Below are positions 1-12,200 of a stretch of DNA of 64,000 nt, in pieces. Under the pieces are notes generated by a model. That model did no database searches, was not told the DNA's origin, and saw nothing but the letters and a program-made list of their open reading frames with translations. Source of the DNA: Erythrophleum ivorense. Its lineage: Eukaryota; Streptophyta; Magnoliopsida; Fabales; Fabaceae. Both the position numbers and the translations under genes were made by a program. Each line of letters begins with the position of its first letter. The first letter of the stretch is position 1. The DNA lies in the NCBI GenBank assembly GCA_026724425.1, contig JAIUCV010000003.1, forward strand, positions 42,371,283-42,435,282. The letters are read 5' to 3'.

Positions 1-3000
1 TATAAGGAAAATAAATGAATTTATTAAGGATATAATAACATTTTATGGAGTCAATTAAAGGTTTAATAGATATTTTTAGGAATTAACTAGAAATAATAAT
101 AAATTATTAAATTATAAGAAATTAGGTAATAAACATTTAAGGAAAAATTTTAGTAAAATACCTTAGATCTTTAGAACCCTAAAAATATAAGACTGTTTTT
201 AGGAAAAATTATATTTAATGACCAATAAGAGAAAAAAATTTATTTTTAAGGACCATCACCATTAGGTTCAACGGTTTGTTGCTAAATTCAGTGGTAATCA
301 TTCTAAAACAAGTGGTAACAGATCCTTAAGAATAAATGTCTACACTTTTTGGTCTTTTATTATAATTCTCCCTTATTTTTAGGTGAAATATTAAGGTCAA
401 AATATAATTATTAAAAGTTTAAGGTTTGAAATGTAATTTTAATTGGAACTAAAATATAATTTTTCTTGAAACCAAATTATAGTTTTTCCCAAGGAAAAAA
501 ACATAATTTCCTCCAAAAGAAATTGGTTGAATTCTCCAACTTTTACTTGACCAATGTGACAATCCTCCCTTCTAATCATAGTAATTATGGTTAAATATAC
601 GATTAATAATTAATTATCAAGGTTTAAGTGGTTACAATTCATCAAAACGTGAAAATATAGGGAAAATTTGAACCTTGATATTAGGGTCATCACCATACCA
701 CCTCAACAAAACAAAATTTGCATAAAAGAAATCCTACTACCATAAGGGGTTTATAATTCAACCGTCCATAAGTTTCAATACCTAATAACCTTCTATAAGT
801 GTTCCTATATCATCTCTTACCATTACCGTTGAAGAAATTAGGGTTTTTAGGCTAAAAAGAGTAGGTTGGGGACTTGCGTCGCGGCCTATACCTTCCCTGC
901 TGCGGCAAGTTGCTTTCTGGAATCACTGGACAAATTTCACAAATCTTGTCGCGGCGAGTTGGACCCTCACCGCGGCTAACCTATGTGGTGCCGCGGCGGA
1001 AACGCCTCCTGGAACTACTGTTCTCAACTCCCACGATTCTCGCCTCGACACAATATATTTGCGCCGCGGCGAGTTTTGCTACTGTCCAACTCTTAATTAA
1101 TTTCCCCGACTCGCGCCGCAACAGGACATAATGCGCCATGGCGAGTTTTGGTTCTGTTACCCTCTGCAGTGATTTTTTTTCACCTTGCGCCGCAACGAGA
1201 TTTATCAAGCCGCGGCGCTCCTCGCCACTATCACTCCTTGGGCCAATTTTCTTCCCTTGCGCCGCGGCGGGATTTGTTATGTCACGGCGCCCTTTTGCTC
1301 TGTCTCTCATTTGGCCACGACGAAGCCTTCTTAGTCGCAGCGAGACTCTTTTCTGTGACTACATTACCCAAATTTTGCCCCCTACACTCCAATTCTCATC
1401 TTAGAAACACTCCAGGTCTACCCTTATTTTATATGATTTTAATGGTATTTATCTACCCTATTTACCCATCAATCCGTCCATTACCATTGCAAAACTTAAA
1501 TACTACTTCCTACTTGCCCAACTAGCTCATATCAGCACATTCATGAATATATGACAGCAAGAACACATGCATTAGCAGCAATTAACATCCCATGCACGTT
1601 CCATAAAGATTCCATTCAACAATAGCTTATGTCCACATCCAAGGCATCATATGACTACAATTCCCATATGATAATCCATATCAAAATTTCAACAAAACTA
1701 CGTATATGATACTATAAGTTCATACATTAATATTCAACTATAATGAGACTTAAATCCTTAACAGTTACATTTCAATCAAACAAAATATGAACGCCTACAC
1801 TTGGCAACATGAATATATGATGATGCTATGTAAACTAATAACAAAATTGCATCTCTACTAATAAGCTAGCCTAAGTGTAGCCTTCTCCCATATGTTGGAG
1901 CTCATGGATTTTCATCTACTTGCTTCTCTTTATCCTTACCCGAAGAACCATCACCTAAAATGTTAATTCCATGAAATGGAGTGAGATATAAATCTCAATA
2001 ACCAAGGCAATTCCATCATATATCCAGTTTAATTAACGTATATGCATGAATCAAAATCAACATCAGAATTATATCTATCATATCAGCAAATGAAATAATT
2101 AGGCTATCATGATTACTATTCCATACTAGCAATTATATTATCACATGTTAAAGGCCATTAACACCGAGAGAGGCCCATCCACGGCACCTACTCCCTATTG
2201 AGCACAATCGGAGCTCTGTGCATCTGGGGTTTGATCATAACTTGGTGCTCGATCGAAGCACATGCACGGGTGGCAGCCGCACCACAGCTCCACCATAGAC
2301 TCACAAGGTCCAATCACAATTCAACAGATAGCCAACCAATTCATTCAACATTTCAAATCATTCATATACAACAACATATGAAATTAAATTAGATATATAC
2401 ATAGAATTAATATAAACCCTAGTTACCTCACTTGTAGACAAATTTGCAAGAGCCATCAGAAATCCTAAATTTGGATTAGAGTGTCATTCACCAGAAAACT
2501 CAATATTCCACCCAAAATCTTAAGCAAATTCGTACAGAATTAATACCCATTTTATAAATTAGCTATGGGGTCTCAAATTAACAAATGGAACATCAAAATG
2601 GAGGGTTTAAACTCACCTAATGTCAACCCTAACCTCAACCTGCGAATTTCACCAAGAAAATCCCCAAACACCCACATTTCAGATTTTGGGTAGGGTGAAA
2701 ATACTCCAAATGAAAAACTAATCGGACCAAATTAAAGAGAAAGATGAGGGGATTAAGTTGTATAACTATTACCTTGGCTGAATCTTGCTCTAAATATGAG
2801 AAAATGCAGAATTCTTGCCCCCAACTCTAACCTCCTTTTCAACCTCTGAATTTTGCTTTTTGAGTTTCAGTAAATGAGAAAGTGGCTGAAGCATTAGGGT
2901 TTAAGTTGGGTTTTAGTTGAGTTAAAAATGGGTCATGGGTTGCTCCAAGGTCCATCTTCATTTGGGCTTCAGATTTTAAGTTGTTGGGTCAGTTTCAAGG

Positions 3001-3356
3001 TGTTGGGTTGCTGAAATTCAATTGGGCCAGACCAAGTTTTAAGAGCTCAAGAATGTAGGTCTGCACAAGGGTTATTGGGTCACTTAGAAGAGTCTATACA
3101 AGGTGAATTTTGGGCCTCTATCACACTAAATTGGGTTAGGTTTGCACCTAACTCATTTGGCTTCCATTAGCCTCTTCTCATGATCTATTAATTTAAGCCT
3201 AGATAGAATTTCTATCCTAATTAAATTTTAAACCCATATTAATAATTTATTTCTCTAAAATCTCCATTCACTCAACTTGCCTAATTATCCCATATTAATT
3301 GCGCCTAATTAATCTAATCCATGATTAATACCTTAATTAAAATTTGGGGTGTTACA
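1..3356 (-). repeat. Long LTR of a Ty3/gypsy-type retrotransposon (partial, runs off the window)
   Basis: Read on the minus strand, a segment starts at 3356 with TGTAACACCCCAAATTTT, the start typical of long plant Ty3/gypsy (Tekay/Del-like) LTRs. There is no coding sequence: the few open frames are short and have no recognisable domains. A GC-rich palindrome cluster lies about 2.0-2.5 kb in from this start, close to where a similar cluster lies in the LTR at 61193-64000 (2.4-2.6 kb in). The other LTR end and any internal region are not visible, so this may be a solo LTR or one end of an element. Calling it an LTR rests on the terminal motif and the shared architecture, not on a matching partner in the window. 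Confidence 0.45.
862..1345. repeat. GC-rich cluster of CCGCGG-centred palindromes
   Basis: Roughly ten copies or near-copies of a core like GCGCCGCGGCGAG stand 25-60 bp apart in otherwise AT-rich DNA, often followed by TTTTG. Examples are near 951, 1063 and 1259. Decayed variants include GCGCCATGGCGAG near 1132 and GCGCCGCAACGAG near 1189. The open frames across this patch on both strands are a by-product of its base composition, with no codon periodicity or known domain. It lies inside the LTR-like segment. The function is unknown. Confidence 0.7.
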
Positions 3357-3529
3357 ACCAACGCAGCTTCAAAAAATTAGATTTAGTTAAAAATGAAATC
3401 TAAAGATTCATTGACTCTTCAACCTTTTTTTGATAGCTTCATCAAGTAACCAAATGTAAGAAAGAAAATAGAAATAGCATAAGGAGAGAGAGAGAGAGAG
3501 ACTCTAGTGAGGTTTCAGGGAATCAACCT

Positions 3530-3851
3530 TCAATCTCTATAAAAGGACCCTTAATCTCCTTGACTCCCATAACTAGAAAACACACACACCCACACCTTGA
3601 TATTTTGGGAGAAAGGGAGAGTAGAGAATGTGAGAGAGTAAAAGAGAGAGAAATGAAAAGTAGAGAACAAGAGAGTTGCTTGAAGCAAAAGAGAAAGGAA
3701 AACTTTATAAGAGAAACATCTCACGCACTTAAGACACTTGAATAAGAGAGAGTGTGAGAGATAAAAAGAAGGTGATAAAGAGAAAGCTTGAGAACAAGAG
3801 AGAGAAAGAATTATTGGAGAAATTGGAAGAGGAAAACTTAGAAGAAACTAA
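3530..3851 (+). promoter_or_regulatory. Possible TATA promoter and purine-rich leader
   Basis: A good TATA box (CTATAAAAGG, about 3537-3546) is followed after about 25 bp by a CA-rich stretch and then some 230 bp of strongly purine-rich DNA (GAGAGA, GAAAG). This ends at AAG|GTAAGA near 3851, a good splice donor. It looks like a promoter with a non-coding first exon, or the R/U5 part of an LTR. No coding exon was found downstream, so the call is tentative. Confidence 0.25.
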
Positions 3852-6800
3852 GGTAAGAACACACCAATGTCTAAGCATACAATGATAGCTTACTTGCCTT
3901 TAGTTGATATATCTTTATTCTCCCTTGAAACTCCTATGAATAGCCATGATCGATAAGGAAGTAATCAGAGAAGTTTGATTTTCATGAAAACTTAAGAATT
4001 TCAATCTAAACTTTTGGTTATAATCTCTTATGTTTTGCTTTATTTTTTGCTTGCTTTTAAGGTTTAGATAATAGTTAACATGTTTTCTTGGTTTGCATGA
4101 CAGAAAATGGTAGAACATGAAACTATGGCTAAAAAATTGGTTTTCATAAAACATGGCAATGCAACATTAGGATAGGGCACATTATTCAACATAGGGCTAT
4201 GCCTAGTGTTATAGGCAACATGACTTGCCACTCGAGTCTTACACAATCCAACCATGTAATTCAACATAGGTTGCGTAATTCCTTGATGTTTTTTATGCAA
4301 AAAAAGCTCCAAATTTGCAAAGATAGGCTGTGTAAACCCGCAGGACCTATGATCTTCCGATAAGTGAAAATAACATAATTTTAAAGATGTCTAAGTTGAA
4401 TCCTCACATATTTGAGGTGTCTAATTAATAATGAATGTTTGTTTGGATATTTAGTTGATAAGGCGTGTTTGTTTGGATGATTAATGGTTGATAAATGTTA
4501 AAATACATGGTTGCCTAACTAAATTCATTTGGAACCTGAAGAATCTAAGTCAAGTAATATCTTATTTAATGACCTATGCAAAGGAGATTATAATGAAGAC
4601 CTTTATATGGATGATTCAAACATGAACTATTCCTATGCTTGGGTGACCTTAGCAATGAAGTACCCTGATATGAATTCTTATACATGAGTGACAATATCTT
4701 TGATTATACCTATGCATAGATGACTTTGGTTATGGAGTACATGGACTAAGATATGTACTATTTAACATACTGAAAAAGCACAAAAAATATGATAACAAGA
4801 AAAAGGGGTTACGTTAGGATTTACTCAAACAATTAATAATTGTAGTTTCATTAATTAAACTTAATTTGTATAGGTTATCTATATTACACCAAATATGAGA
4901 TTGTGAATTACGTGCTAGTATGGAATACCCTATCTGTAGATTATATATATTTGATTGAATATGTATTTATGACTTTCATCATTGATGTTGTGCAATCTAT
5001 CTAAAATATTTATGTCTAAAGAGTGTGACGTAAACTAGGAAACATAACTTGGATAACTTAGAATATAAAATGATAATTATATTTTATATTTCACCTTGCC
5101 ATGGATGCCAGCACTAAACAAGGGATTTAATTAGCATGATATACTATACAATTATGCTAATAGTTGCTTATGTAATTTTGATTGTGGAATATTCATTTTA
5201 TATAAAATTATACCAATATTATTTGAAAGAAAACTTATTAGCTAGTATATAAATCAAGAAGGAATTTTAGGACAAAGATAAGGTTCTCAAGGAATAAAGT
5301 TCCAATAAGAGAGGTCTCTAAGAACTAGGATTCTAGAATCATAATTTTAAAAATAATATCTAAGAGATAGGGTTTTTGAGGGAGGAAATTCTAATGGGAG
5401 ATGTTATTTATCAACATAGATTATATTAGAGATAGTCCATGAGAAAAGAGGAATATGATCATATAAGAACACTTAGGTTAAAGCCCCGTTCTCCCAGGGG
5501 CAAGGTTATGATAGGAGGTCATAGAGGATAAGGAGACATTCATGTGATTTCAATTTTCAGGTTAGTGTTTATGAATCCACTCTAAGAGACACCTTAGTAA
5601 TGCTTACTCCTATCCATGAAACTGATGATAAGTTTCAATACTCATAATGACTAAAAATAGTGGTTTTCCTCCTTAAAGACATAAAAAGCCTAAATCTCAC
5701 ATCAAATAGTAGTAATAGGACTATTTTCTCCTTGTTTGGTATGGTACTTAGGAAACAATTTTTCCTCTAAACATTGCTTTTATAGTAAGACCATTTGCAC
5801 TCCTTAAAAGGGTATGCATAATGACATGACATAGGTACCTTTACATACTAACATACTCAATGAAGTATTATTTTACATGAAGTAAGAAACATCCTAAGAT
5901 TATATGTGTGTAATAATTAAATATGCTAATTTGCACCAAATTTATATGATATGCAAATATGATAAACCAAACTTTCTAAAAGGATGGTTTAGTTGAGCTA
6001 GTATAACTTAAAGTATAACCTTGTGTAATTTAATCTAATATGCATGTTGTGTGTCTGAGTGCTTAATATTATATTTGTGTACATCTCAATGCATGATATA
6101 ATACCTAAATGCAATTATGCATAATATCTTATAAGCATATTATTGCATTTGAAAATTTGATGCTCTATTTGCATGCATCGAAATGTGCAATATGGTATCT
6201 TAATGTAATCATGTCCAATATGTTATGTGCTTGCTATTTTATATGTCACAGACAAAGGGATATAAAATAAACATGTTTTACACATGTAATGATTAGACCA
6301 TTATTAATCTTTAAAATAGATTGTATTCTTATTGAGAATATAAATTCTCACTACACTTGATAATATATTTAGACAGGGACTCCTATTTTGCATATGCTAA
6401 TGTGATAGTAGGTTGAAGAGTTTGAAGTAAACCAAACTTCATTATCTAGATTGTAGCACAATAGACACATAGGAATCTTATATATTCTTTTGGTTATTTG
6501 TAATAATTATTAAAAGACACTAACTTATGTTCAATTGTCTAACTTAGGAATGAATTGTATATTTTATATATTGATGTTGGAATATTATTATTGCCGCTTA
6601 ATGATCTTATCTATAATCATGTAGTTCCATAAACATTAAACGTATGGAATATCTAGGTAGTTAAATGTTTATGAGTTTTGCTTCAAAATATAAATGGTCA
6701 ACGAAAATAAAGAAATTTTAATAGATGAAATTCCACCTTAATTTCACCACGTAGATAAAGTAATAAGATTTGCAATACCTAAAACTAGGGGATTACACCC

Positions 6801-7636
6801 ATATTATATTAATAAATAAAAAACTAATTATAAATAATAATTTAATTGTAAAAATTACAAAAAATTAAGATAAATAAAATACATATTTATATTAATATAA
6901 ACAAATAGATATGATATATACTATATTTATAATCAAATGAAAGATAATAAAATAATTTAATATTTTATTTATATTTATTTTCTTTTTATTCTTTTATGAG
7001 AACAAAGAAAGAAAAAGATAATGTCATTTCATTTCTCTCCAATCATATCAAATAAAGTAAAAAATATTTTATTCACTTTATTACTTTTTTCATTTTCTTT
7101 CTAATATACTTTTTTTTTCTGTTCTTCTTCTTATACTAATCAACGTATAAGTGAACAGTTCAATTGAAGTTACTTGAAGATGCATGCCTCTAATAGAAGG
7201 CAAGGGGTTTAGAAATAGGACTTATAATTGGGTATAGAGAAACTGGCATGAATTAATAATGGCTCAGAGTCCCTTATTCTTTTCAACTCAAATAAAAACA
7301 ATATGCTTTTTATTTTTAATTTTTTCTAATTTTGTGTTTAATTATTCTTGATAAATCAGTTACAAAGTTTGTAGGCGAAGATTTCTCTTTTTGGTTTCAA
7401 GAAGCAAATCTCAATGTGATTTACTATAGTATTATAATTGGTATTAAAATTATCAGTCAATTTGCTGCTTCCCATTGGCTATGCTTCAGTTTTCTTGGCA
7501 ATATACATTAATGTCGCATTACTTAAACTTTTAAACATTTGTATTTAAGAAAGAAAAGGCATTTACATGCTACAATGTTTATTTTATATTTTCGTCCCTA
7601 AAAAAAGTGAAAGAATTCTAACTCCACGCAGTAAAT

Positions 7637-7690
7637 ATATCTTTTTATATATTATATATATATATATAGATATATATTATTTTGCCTTGG
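7637..7690 (+). promoter_or_regulatory. TA-rich putative core promoter of the ABC1-type kinase gene
   Basis: A run of TATATA repeats (about 7648-7677) lies just before the GC-richer segment taken as the gene's first exon. It could supply the TATA box, but a plain microsatellite would look the same. Confidence 0.25.
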
Positions 7691-7699
7691 TGTTACATT

Positions 7700-7964
7700 A
7701 GTTTGGAGACAATTTCTTAGCCTTGGCTTAGGTTTCTGATTTTATTTTTCAGCCGCCTGAGAAACGCGCCAAGTAGTATTTCTCTAATCCTCTCCCAATT
7801 CTTCGGGTGCATCTATCGAACCGCCTTTGCTATCATCACTGATTTCCCTATTCTGAAATTGCCACGAGCTACGCCTCAATCCTCACCTTCATCACCTTCG
7901 CCGGATCTGGCGACGACGTCGTTTCCATAATTACACCAAGTTAGCATGTTGTCCTGCTTCCCAG
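7700..7964 (+). other. Probable non-coding first exon (5' UTR) of the ABC1-type kinase gene
   Basis: Between AT-rich flanks lies about 260 bp of more balanced, C/T-rich DNA with a leader-like look (CAATCCTCACCTTCATCACC near 7880) ending in CCCAG|GTTCTC, a usable splice donor (exon end 7964). The next good acceptor before the coding start is GGGTCTTCAG at 20883-20892, just ahead of the ATG at 20900, so the coding exon itself begins with a short leader. I see one ATG in this exon, at 7946, which would open an 8-codon upstream ORF. No coding potential was found. Assignment to this gene is inference from position, composition and splice signals; the exon could belong to a different transcript. 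Confidence 0.45.
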
Positions 7965-8811
7965 GTTCTCTCCTCATTTCCTCTTCATCGAATTTACTTT
8001 TCTGAGATTTATTGTAGGGATTATATAATTTTATTTTTTCGTGATAGGCCATGCAATTAACAAGTTATATAGGGTGCCTTATTGAGATGAATGATTTGGG
8101 AAGTGGGTTTCTTGTATAGGATTAGGCTTTAAAGTGGAATTAAAACTCGGAATCTTTCAAGTCACAATGCATTTGAAGTTGTTATGATATTGTAGAATAT
8201 GAATAAAAATGGCCAATGTTATTCGATTGCGGGGAGTATGGCATACATTGTTGATTTTCCAGCGATTTATACGTCTTTTATTTATTTATTTATTTTTGCT
8301 ACATGGTGGCATGGAAGATTCAACCCAAGACCTCCTGCAAACCGTACACACCCCTCACCTCTAGATGACACCTAATAGCTTTTTATGGTGCTTCTTTGAA
8401 GCACGGATATAATTGTTTTATTCTTTCGGCGCTTGTCCGCATAGATCATGACGATCCCACAGTAAGTAGTTACAAAAGGAAATGCTACAGAATTAATGAC
8501 TTTTAATTGAAATATCTGCCCACATCAAGTTGCCCACATAACCATTGTGGGATAATGGATCATAATTTCTTAAAATATAATAGATTAAAAGGAGGTGGAA
8601 CCTGGTACTGGGAGGCAAAGAGAGGTTTTAGAAATCAGAATACCAAACAGGAAGAGTGAAAAAAGGATGGAGACTCCAAAGAATGGGTAGAAGAATTATT
8701 TGTTTTTCCAACTAAAAATAAATTGGAGAACAATCACGTTTTTGCATTTTTTCATTCAAAATTTCTTGTAAGGAAGAAATATGCACAATTGATGCTTTAA
8801 TTATTAGAATA

Positions 8812-8983
8812 TGATGGGCCTGTTAATAATAGTGGGCCTCATGTGACTAAAACATACAGCAGAAGAAGGGTGGGGTAGATTCTTCTGGGGTGGTCCTAGA
8901 AAACCTACTCACATGAGTGGGTGACCTAGACTAAAACATAGGGTAGAAGAAAGACGGGTGGGGTAGATTCTTTTGGGGTGGTT
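8812..8983 (+). repeat. 5' LTR of chromovirus 2, left part
   Basis: It matches the start of the 3' LTR at 19801. It also holds an 84-bp tandem duplication (8845-8928, then from 8929) absent from the 3' LTR. The second copy is cut by chromovirus 1 at 8983 and resumes at 13908. Confidence 0.8.
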
Positions 8984-9181
8984 TGTTATATAAATATAGA
9001 TTGATAGGGAGTTATGACCGTTATTACCGTTGGATAGTTGTGCTTATAAATAGGAATTGAGAATGATTTAGAAGGCTGTTATGGTATTATGTTAATCAGA
9101 AAAGTGATTCAATTCTCTCTACTATCTGTCTGTCTGTTCTTTTTCTCTCTCCTTCTCTTTTCCTACCTTCTTCCTACATCA
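8984..9181 (+). repeat. 5' LTR of chromovirus 1
   Basis: It starts TGTTATATA and ends TACATCA. A TATA box (TATAAATA, 9045-9052) is suited to start element transcription. It is paired with the 3' LTR at 13754-13907. Confidence 0.85.
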
Positions 9182-9252
9182 GTGGTATTAGGAGAGCCTC
9201 CTTTCCTTTGCCTTTGTATGCTTGAAACCTGCTCCCAAGCTGCGCAACAACA

Positions 9253-12200
9253 GATGGCTAAATAGAACGACAACCATATCCAAATGCTTGAAACTTAGTT
9301 TCAAGCATTGATTGCTCAACTTGCTTAATTGGTTCGATGTTTTGATGAGTTGGCCACTGGGGGTAGTAGGAACTCTAATGGCTGTCCAAGAAATGAGTGT
9401 CCACACAGAGCAGCGTGATTACCAACCTCCAACACGCTTTACCAAGATGGAGTTCCCAATATTTCAACGGGAAGATGTTCTTTGGTGGCTTCTGAAGTAC
9501 AAAAACATTTCGCGTTAGACAAGACCCTGGAAGATTGAAAAGTCACCATGGCCAGCATTCACATGGACGAAAAAGCCTTCCAATGGCACCAAGTGTTCAA
9601 GCAAACGAGGGAGGGTGCTTTATTGTCATGGGTTGAATACATCGAAGCTATCAAGAGCCGTTTCGGGCCTTCATACAAAGCTTTGATGGAAGACCTCATG
9701 CGACTTTGGCAAACAGGTTCTTTGTTAGAATACAATGATGCGTTCGACATGGTTACGTGTAAACTCCGCTTGTCTGAAGATTATTTGGTGCAATCTTATA
9801 TTACAGGACTTCATGAAGATTTTGTTGGGCTCGTTCAATTTCTGCAGCCCACTACCCTCTAAGACGCACGAAGTCTAGCTCGACTCCAAGAAATCAATGT
9901 CCAGAAAGCTTCGGAAGTGAAGATGTGGAAGAAACAGGGGAGTTCTGTCTGTCTCAGTGGTACGTTTTCATCGTCATACGCTCAAGATAGATGGTCGACA
10001 CCCAAGAAGACATCTTTCATTAGTGGGTCCCAACCAAAGAGGTCGACAATGACAAAAATACCCTTGAATGAGTCTGCAGCTTCAAATTCAGGCCCTATGA
10101 CATGGGATCCAGGTGTAAATGTGTCAAGAAAAGCTTCAAAAGTCTCTAAAATGATGAGATCAGAAGAGGAAGCTGAACACCGTACCTAGAATTTTTGTTT
10201 CTACTGTCACCAGAAGTTTTCGAAGGGCCATAATTGTCCCCAGAGAAAACAAATGCAGCTCCTGCTCATTAAAATGGATGTTGGCTCAGAAGATGGGCTT
10301 CAAGAGGAGACTGTAACCAACGAAGAAGAGGAAGATACCTTTGAGAGTTTTCAAATATCTCTCCATGCCATGGAAGGAGAAGCAATGAAGGTCTAAGGGC
10401 ATGTTGGTCGAAGGACAGTACAAATTTTAGTTGACAATGGAAGTAGCCACGACTTTTTGGATTATGATTTTTCTAAGAAGAATGGCTGGAGGGATGAAGA
10501 GGATGCTTTCGTGGATGTTGTGGTAGCTGGTGGGAAAAGGTTGAAGGTATATGGTATCTGGAAGGGGTTCAAGTGGAAGATGCAGGGTGAGGAGTTCACA
10601 AGGGATCTAAAGGTTATGAGTATAAGGACATATGACATTGTTTTGGGATGGGAATGGCTTACAAGCCTTTATTATGCCTTCTGGAACTATGATACAGCCA
10701 CTGTGTTCCTCTGGTACAATGGCAAAATGTGCACTTTGCAAGCGGTACCTTCAAATACATGATAATTAGCAGCTCCTAAAAGAGTTTAAGCCAACGATAA
10801 AGCTGTTGGTAGTCAATTTTTCTTGCTGCAATTGACAGGAATGAATGAAAATTGGTCGCAATGCCTTGCTGTTAGAGTTGTCAAAACTACCCCATTTGAA
10901 GTTGAAAAGCTTTTAAAAGAATTTGAAGATGTTTTTGCAAAACCTAAGGGCTTGCCTCTGTGTAGGGAGGGCCATAATCACCCAATTATATTACAAGAAG
11001 GGACTAAATCCATCAACCTTAAGCCCTATCGGTATTCTTCTACACAGAAGGATGTCATAGAAAAGATGGTGGGCGATTTACTTGAATCTGGAGTCATTTA
11101 AGAAAGTTCTTCTCCATTTGCTGCACCTGTAGTCTTGGTAAAGAAGAAAGATGGCTCGTGGAGGATGTGTATCGATTATAGAGAACTCAATAAGAAGACA
11201 ATACAGAATAGGTATCACATTCCTTTGGTGGAAGAGCTTTTGGATGAGTTAATGGATGCAAAGTGGTTTACAAAACTTGATTTAAGAGCTGGTTACCATC
11301 AAATTAGAATGGAATCAAGAGATACCTATAAGACTGCTTTTAGAACCCACTCGAGTCATTATGAGTTGCTATTATGCCTTTTGGTTTAACTAATGCATCG
11401 ACCACCTTTCAAGGAGCCATGAACAACATATTTAAACCATTTTTAAGAAGCTTTGTACTAGTACTCTTTGATGATATACTAGTCTACAGCCAGGATTTGA
11501 AAAGCATGTAGAACACTTGTGTATAGTATTGAAAGTCTTGAGAGCCAATCATTACTTTGTGAAGGAGAGTAAGTGTACTTTTGTTGCAGTACAAGTGGAG
11601 TATTTAGGCTATATAATTAGTAATGGCATCGTGGCTACAGACCCTAAGAAGATCAAAGCAGTGATGGAATGACCAGAACCCTCAACTATTAAACAATTGA
11701 GATCATTTTTTAGGGCTCGCTGGCTATTATAGAAGGTTTATCAGAGGTTATGATGAGTTGACAAGACCTTTAACAGACCTTTTGAAGAAGAATGGCTTTA
11801 AGTGGTCTAGTGAAGTAGTTGCAGCCTCTGAGAAATTCAAGGACATTTTGGTTTCAGCACCTGTATTGACACTTCCAGACTTTAATAAGATGTTTATTGT
11901 GGAGACAGATGCATGTGGGATAGGTATTGGGGCTGTCTTAACGGAAGAGAATCAGCCCATTGCGTTTTTCAGCAAAGCTTTGGGTAAACGACACTTGCAA
12001 TTGTCAGTGTATGAGAAGGAACTACTGGCTGTGGTGCTTGCAGTAGAATATTGGCACTGTTCTTTAGAAAGGAAGAAATTTATCATCAAAACCGATCAAC
12101 AAAGCTTGAGGTTCCTATTGGGATAGAAATTGAAAACGTCTTTTCAAATATACTGGGTTGCTAAACTAATGGGATATGAATACGAGATCCAATACAAGAA

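Larger units (their letters stand above)
3357..7690. other. AT-rich intergenic DNA without a supported gene
   Basis: Apart from the promoter-like stretch at 3530-3851, I see no coding exon, RNA gene or recognisable element. Open frames near 3915-4312 are short and lack domains. There is a GA microsatellite near 3484-3501 and a TA-rich run near 7637-7675. Confidence 0.6.

Noticed and set aside
874..1525. Overlapping open frames of 85-125 codons on both strands
   Set aside because: They come from GC-rich palindromic repeats. Frames are open on both strands at once, with no domain or codon bias.
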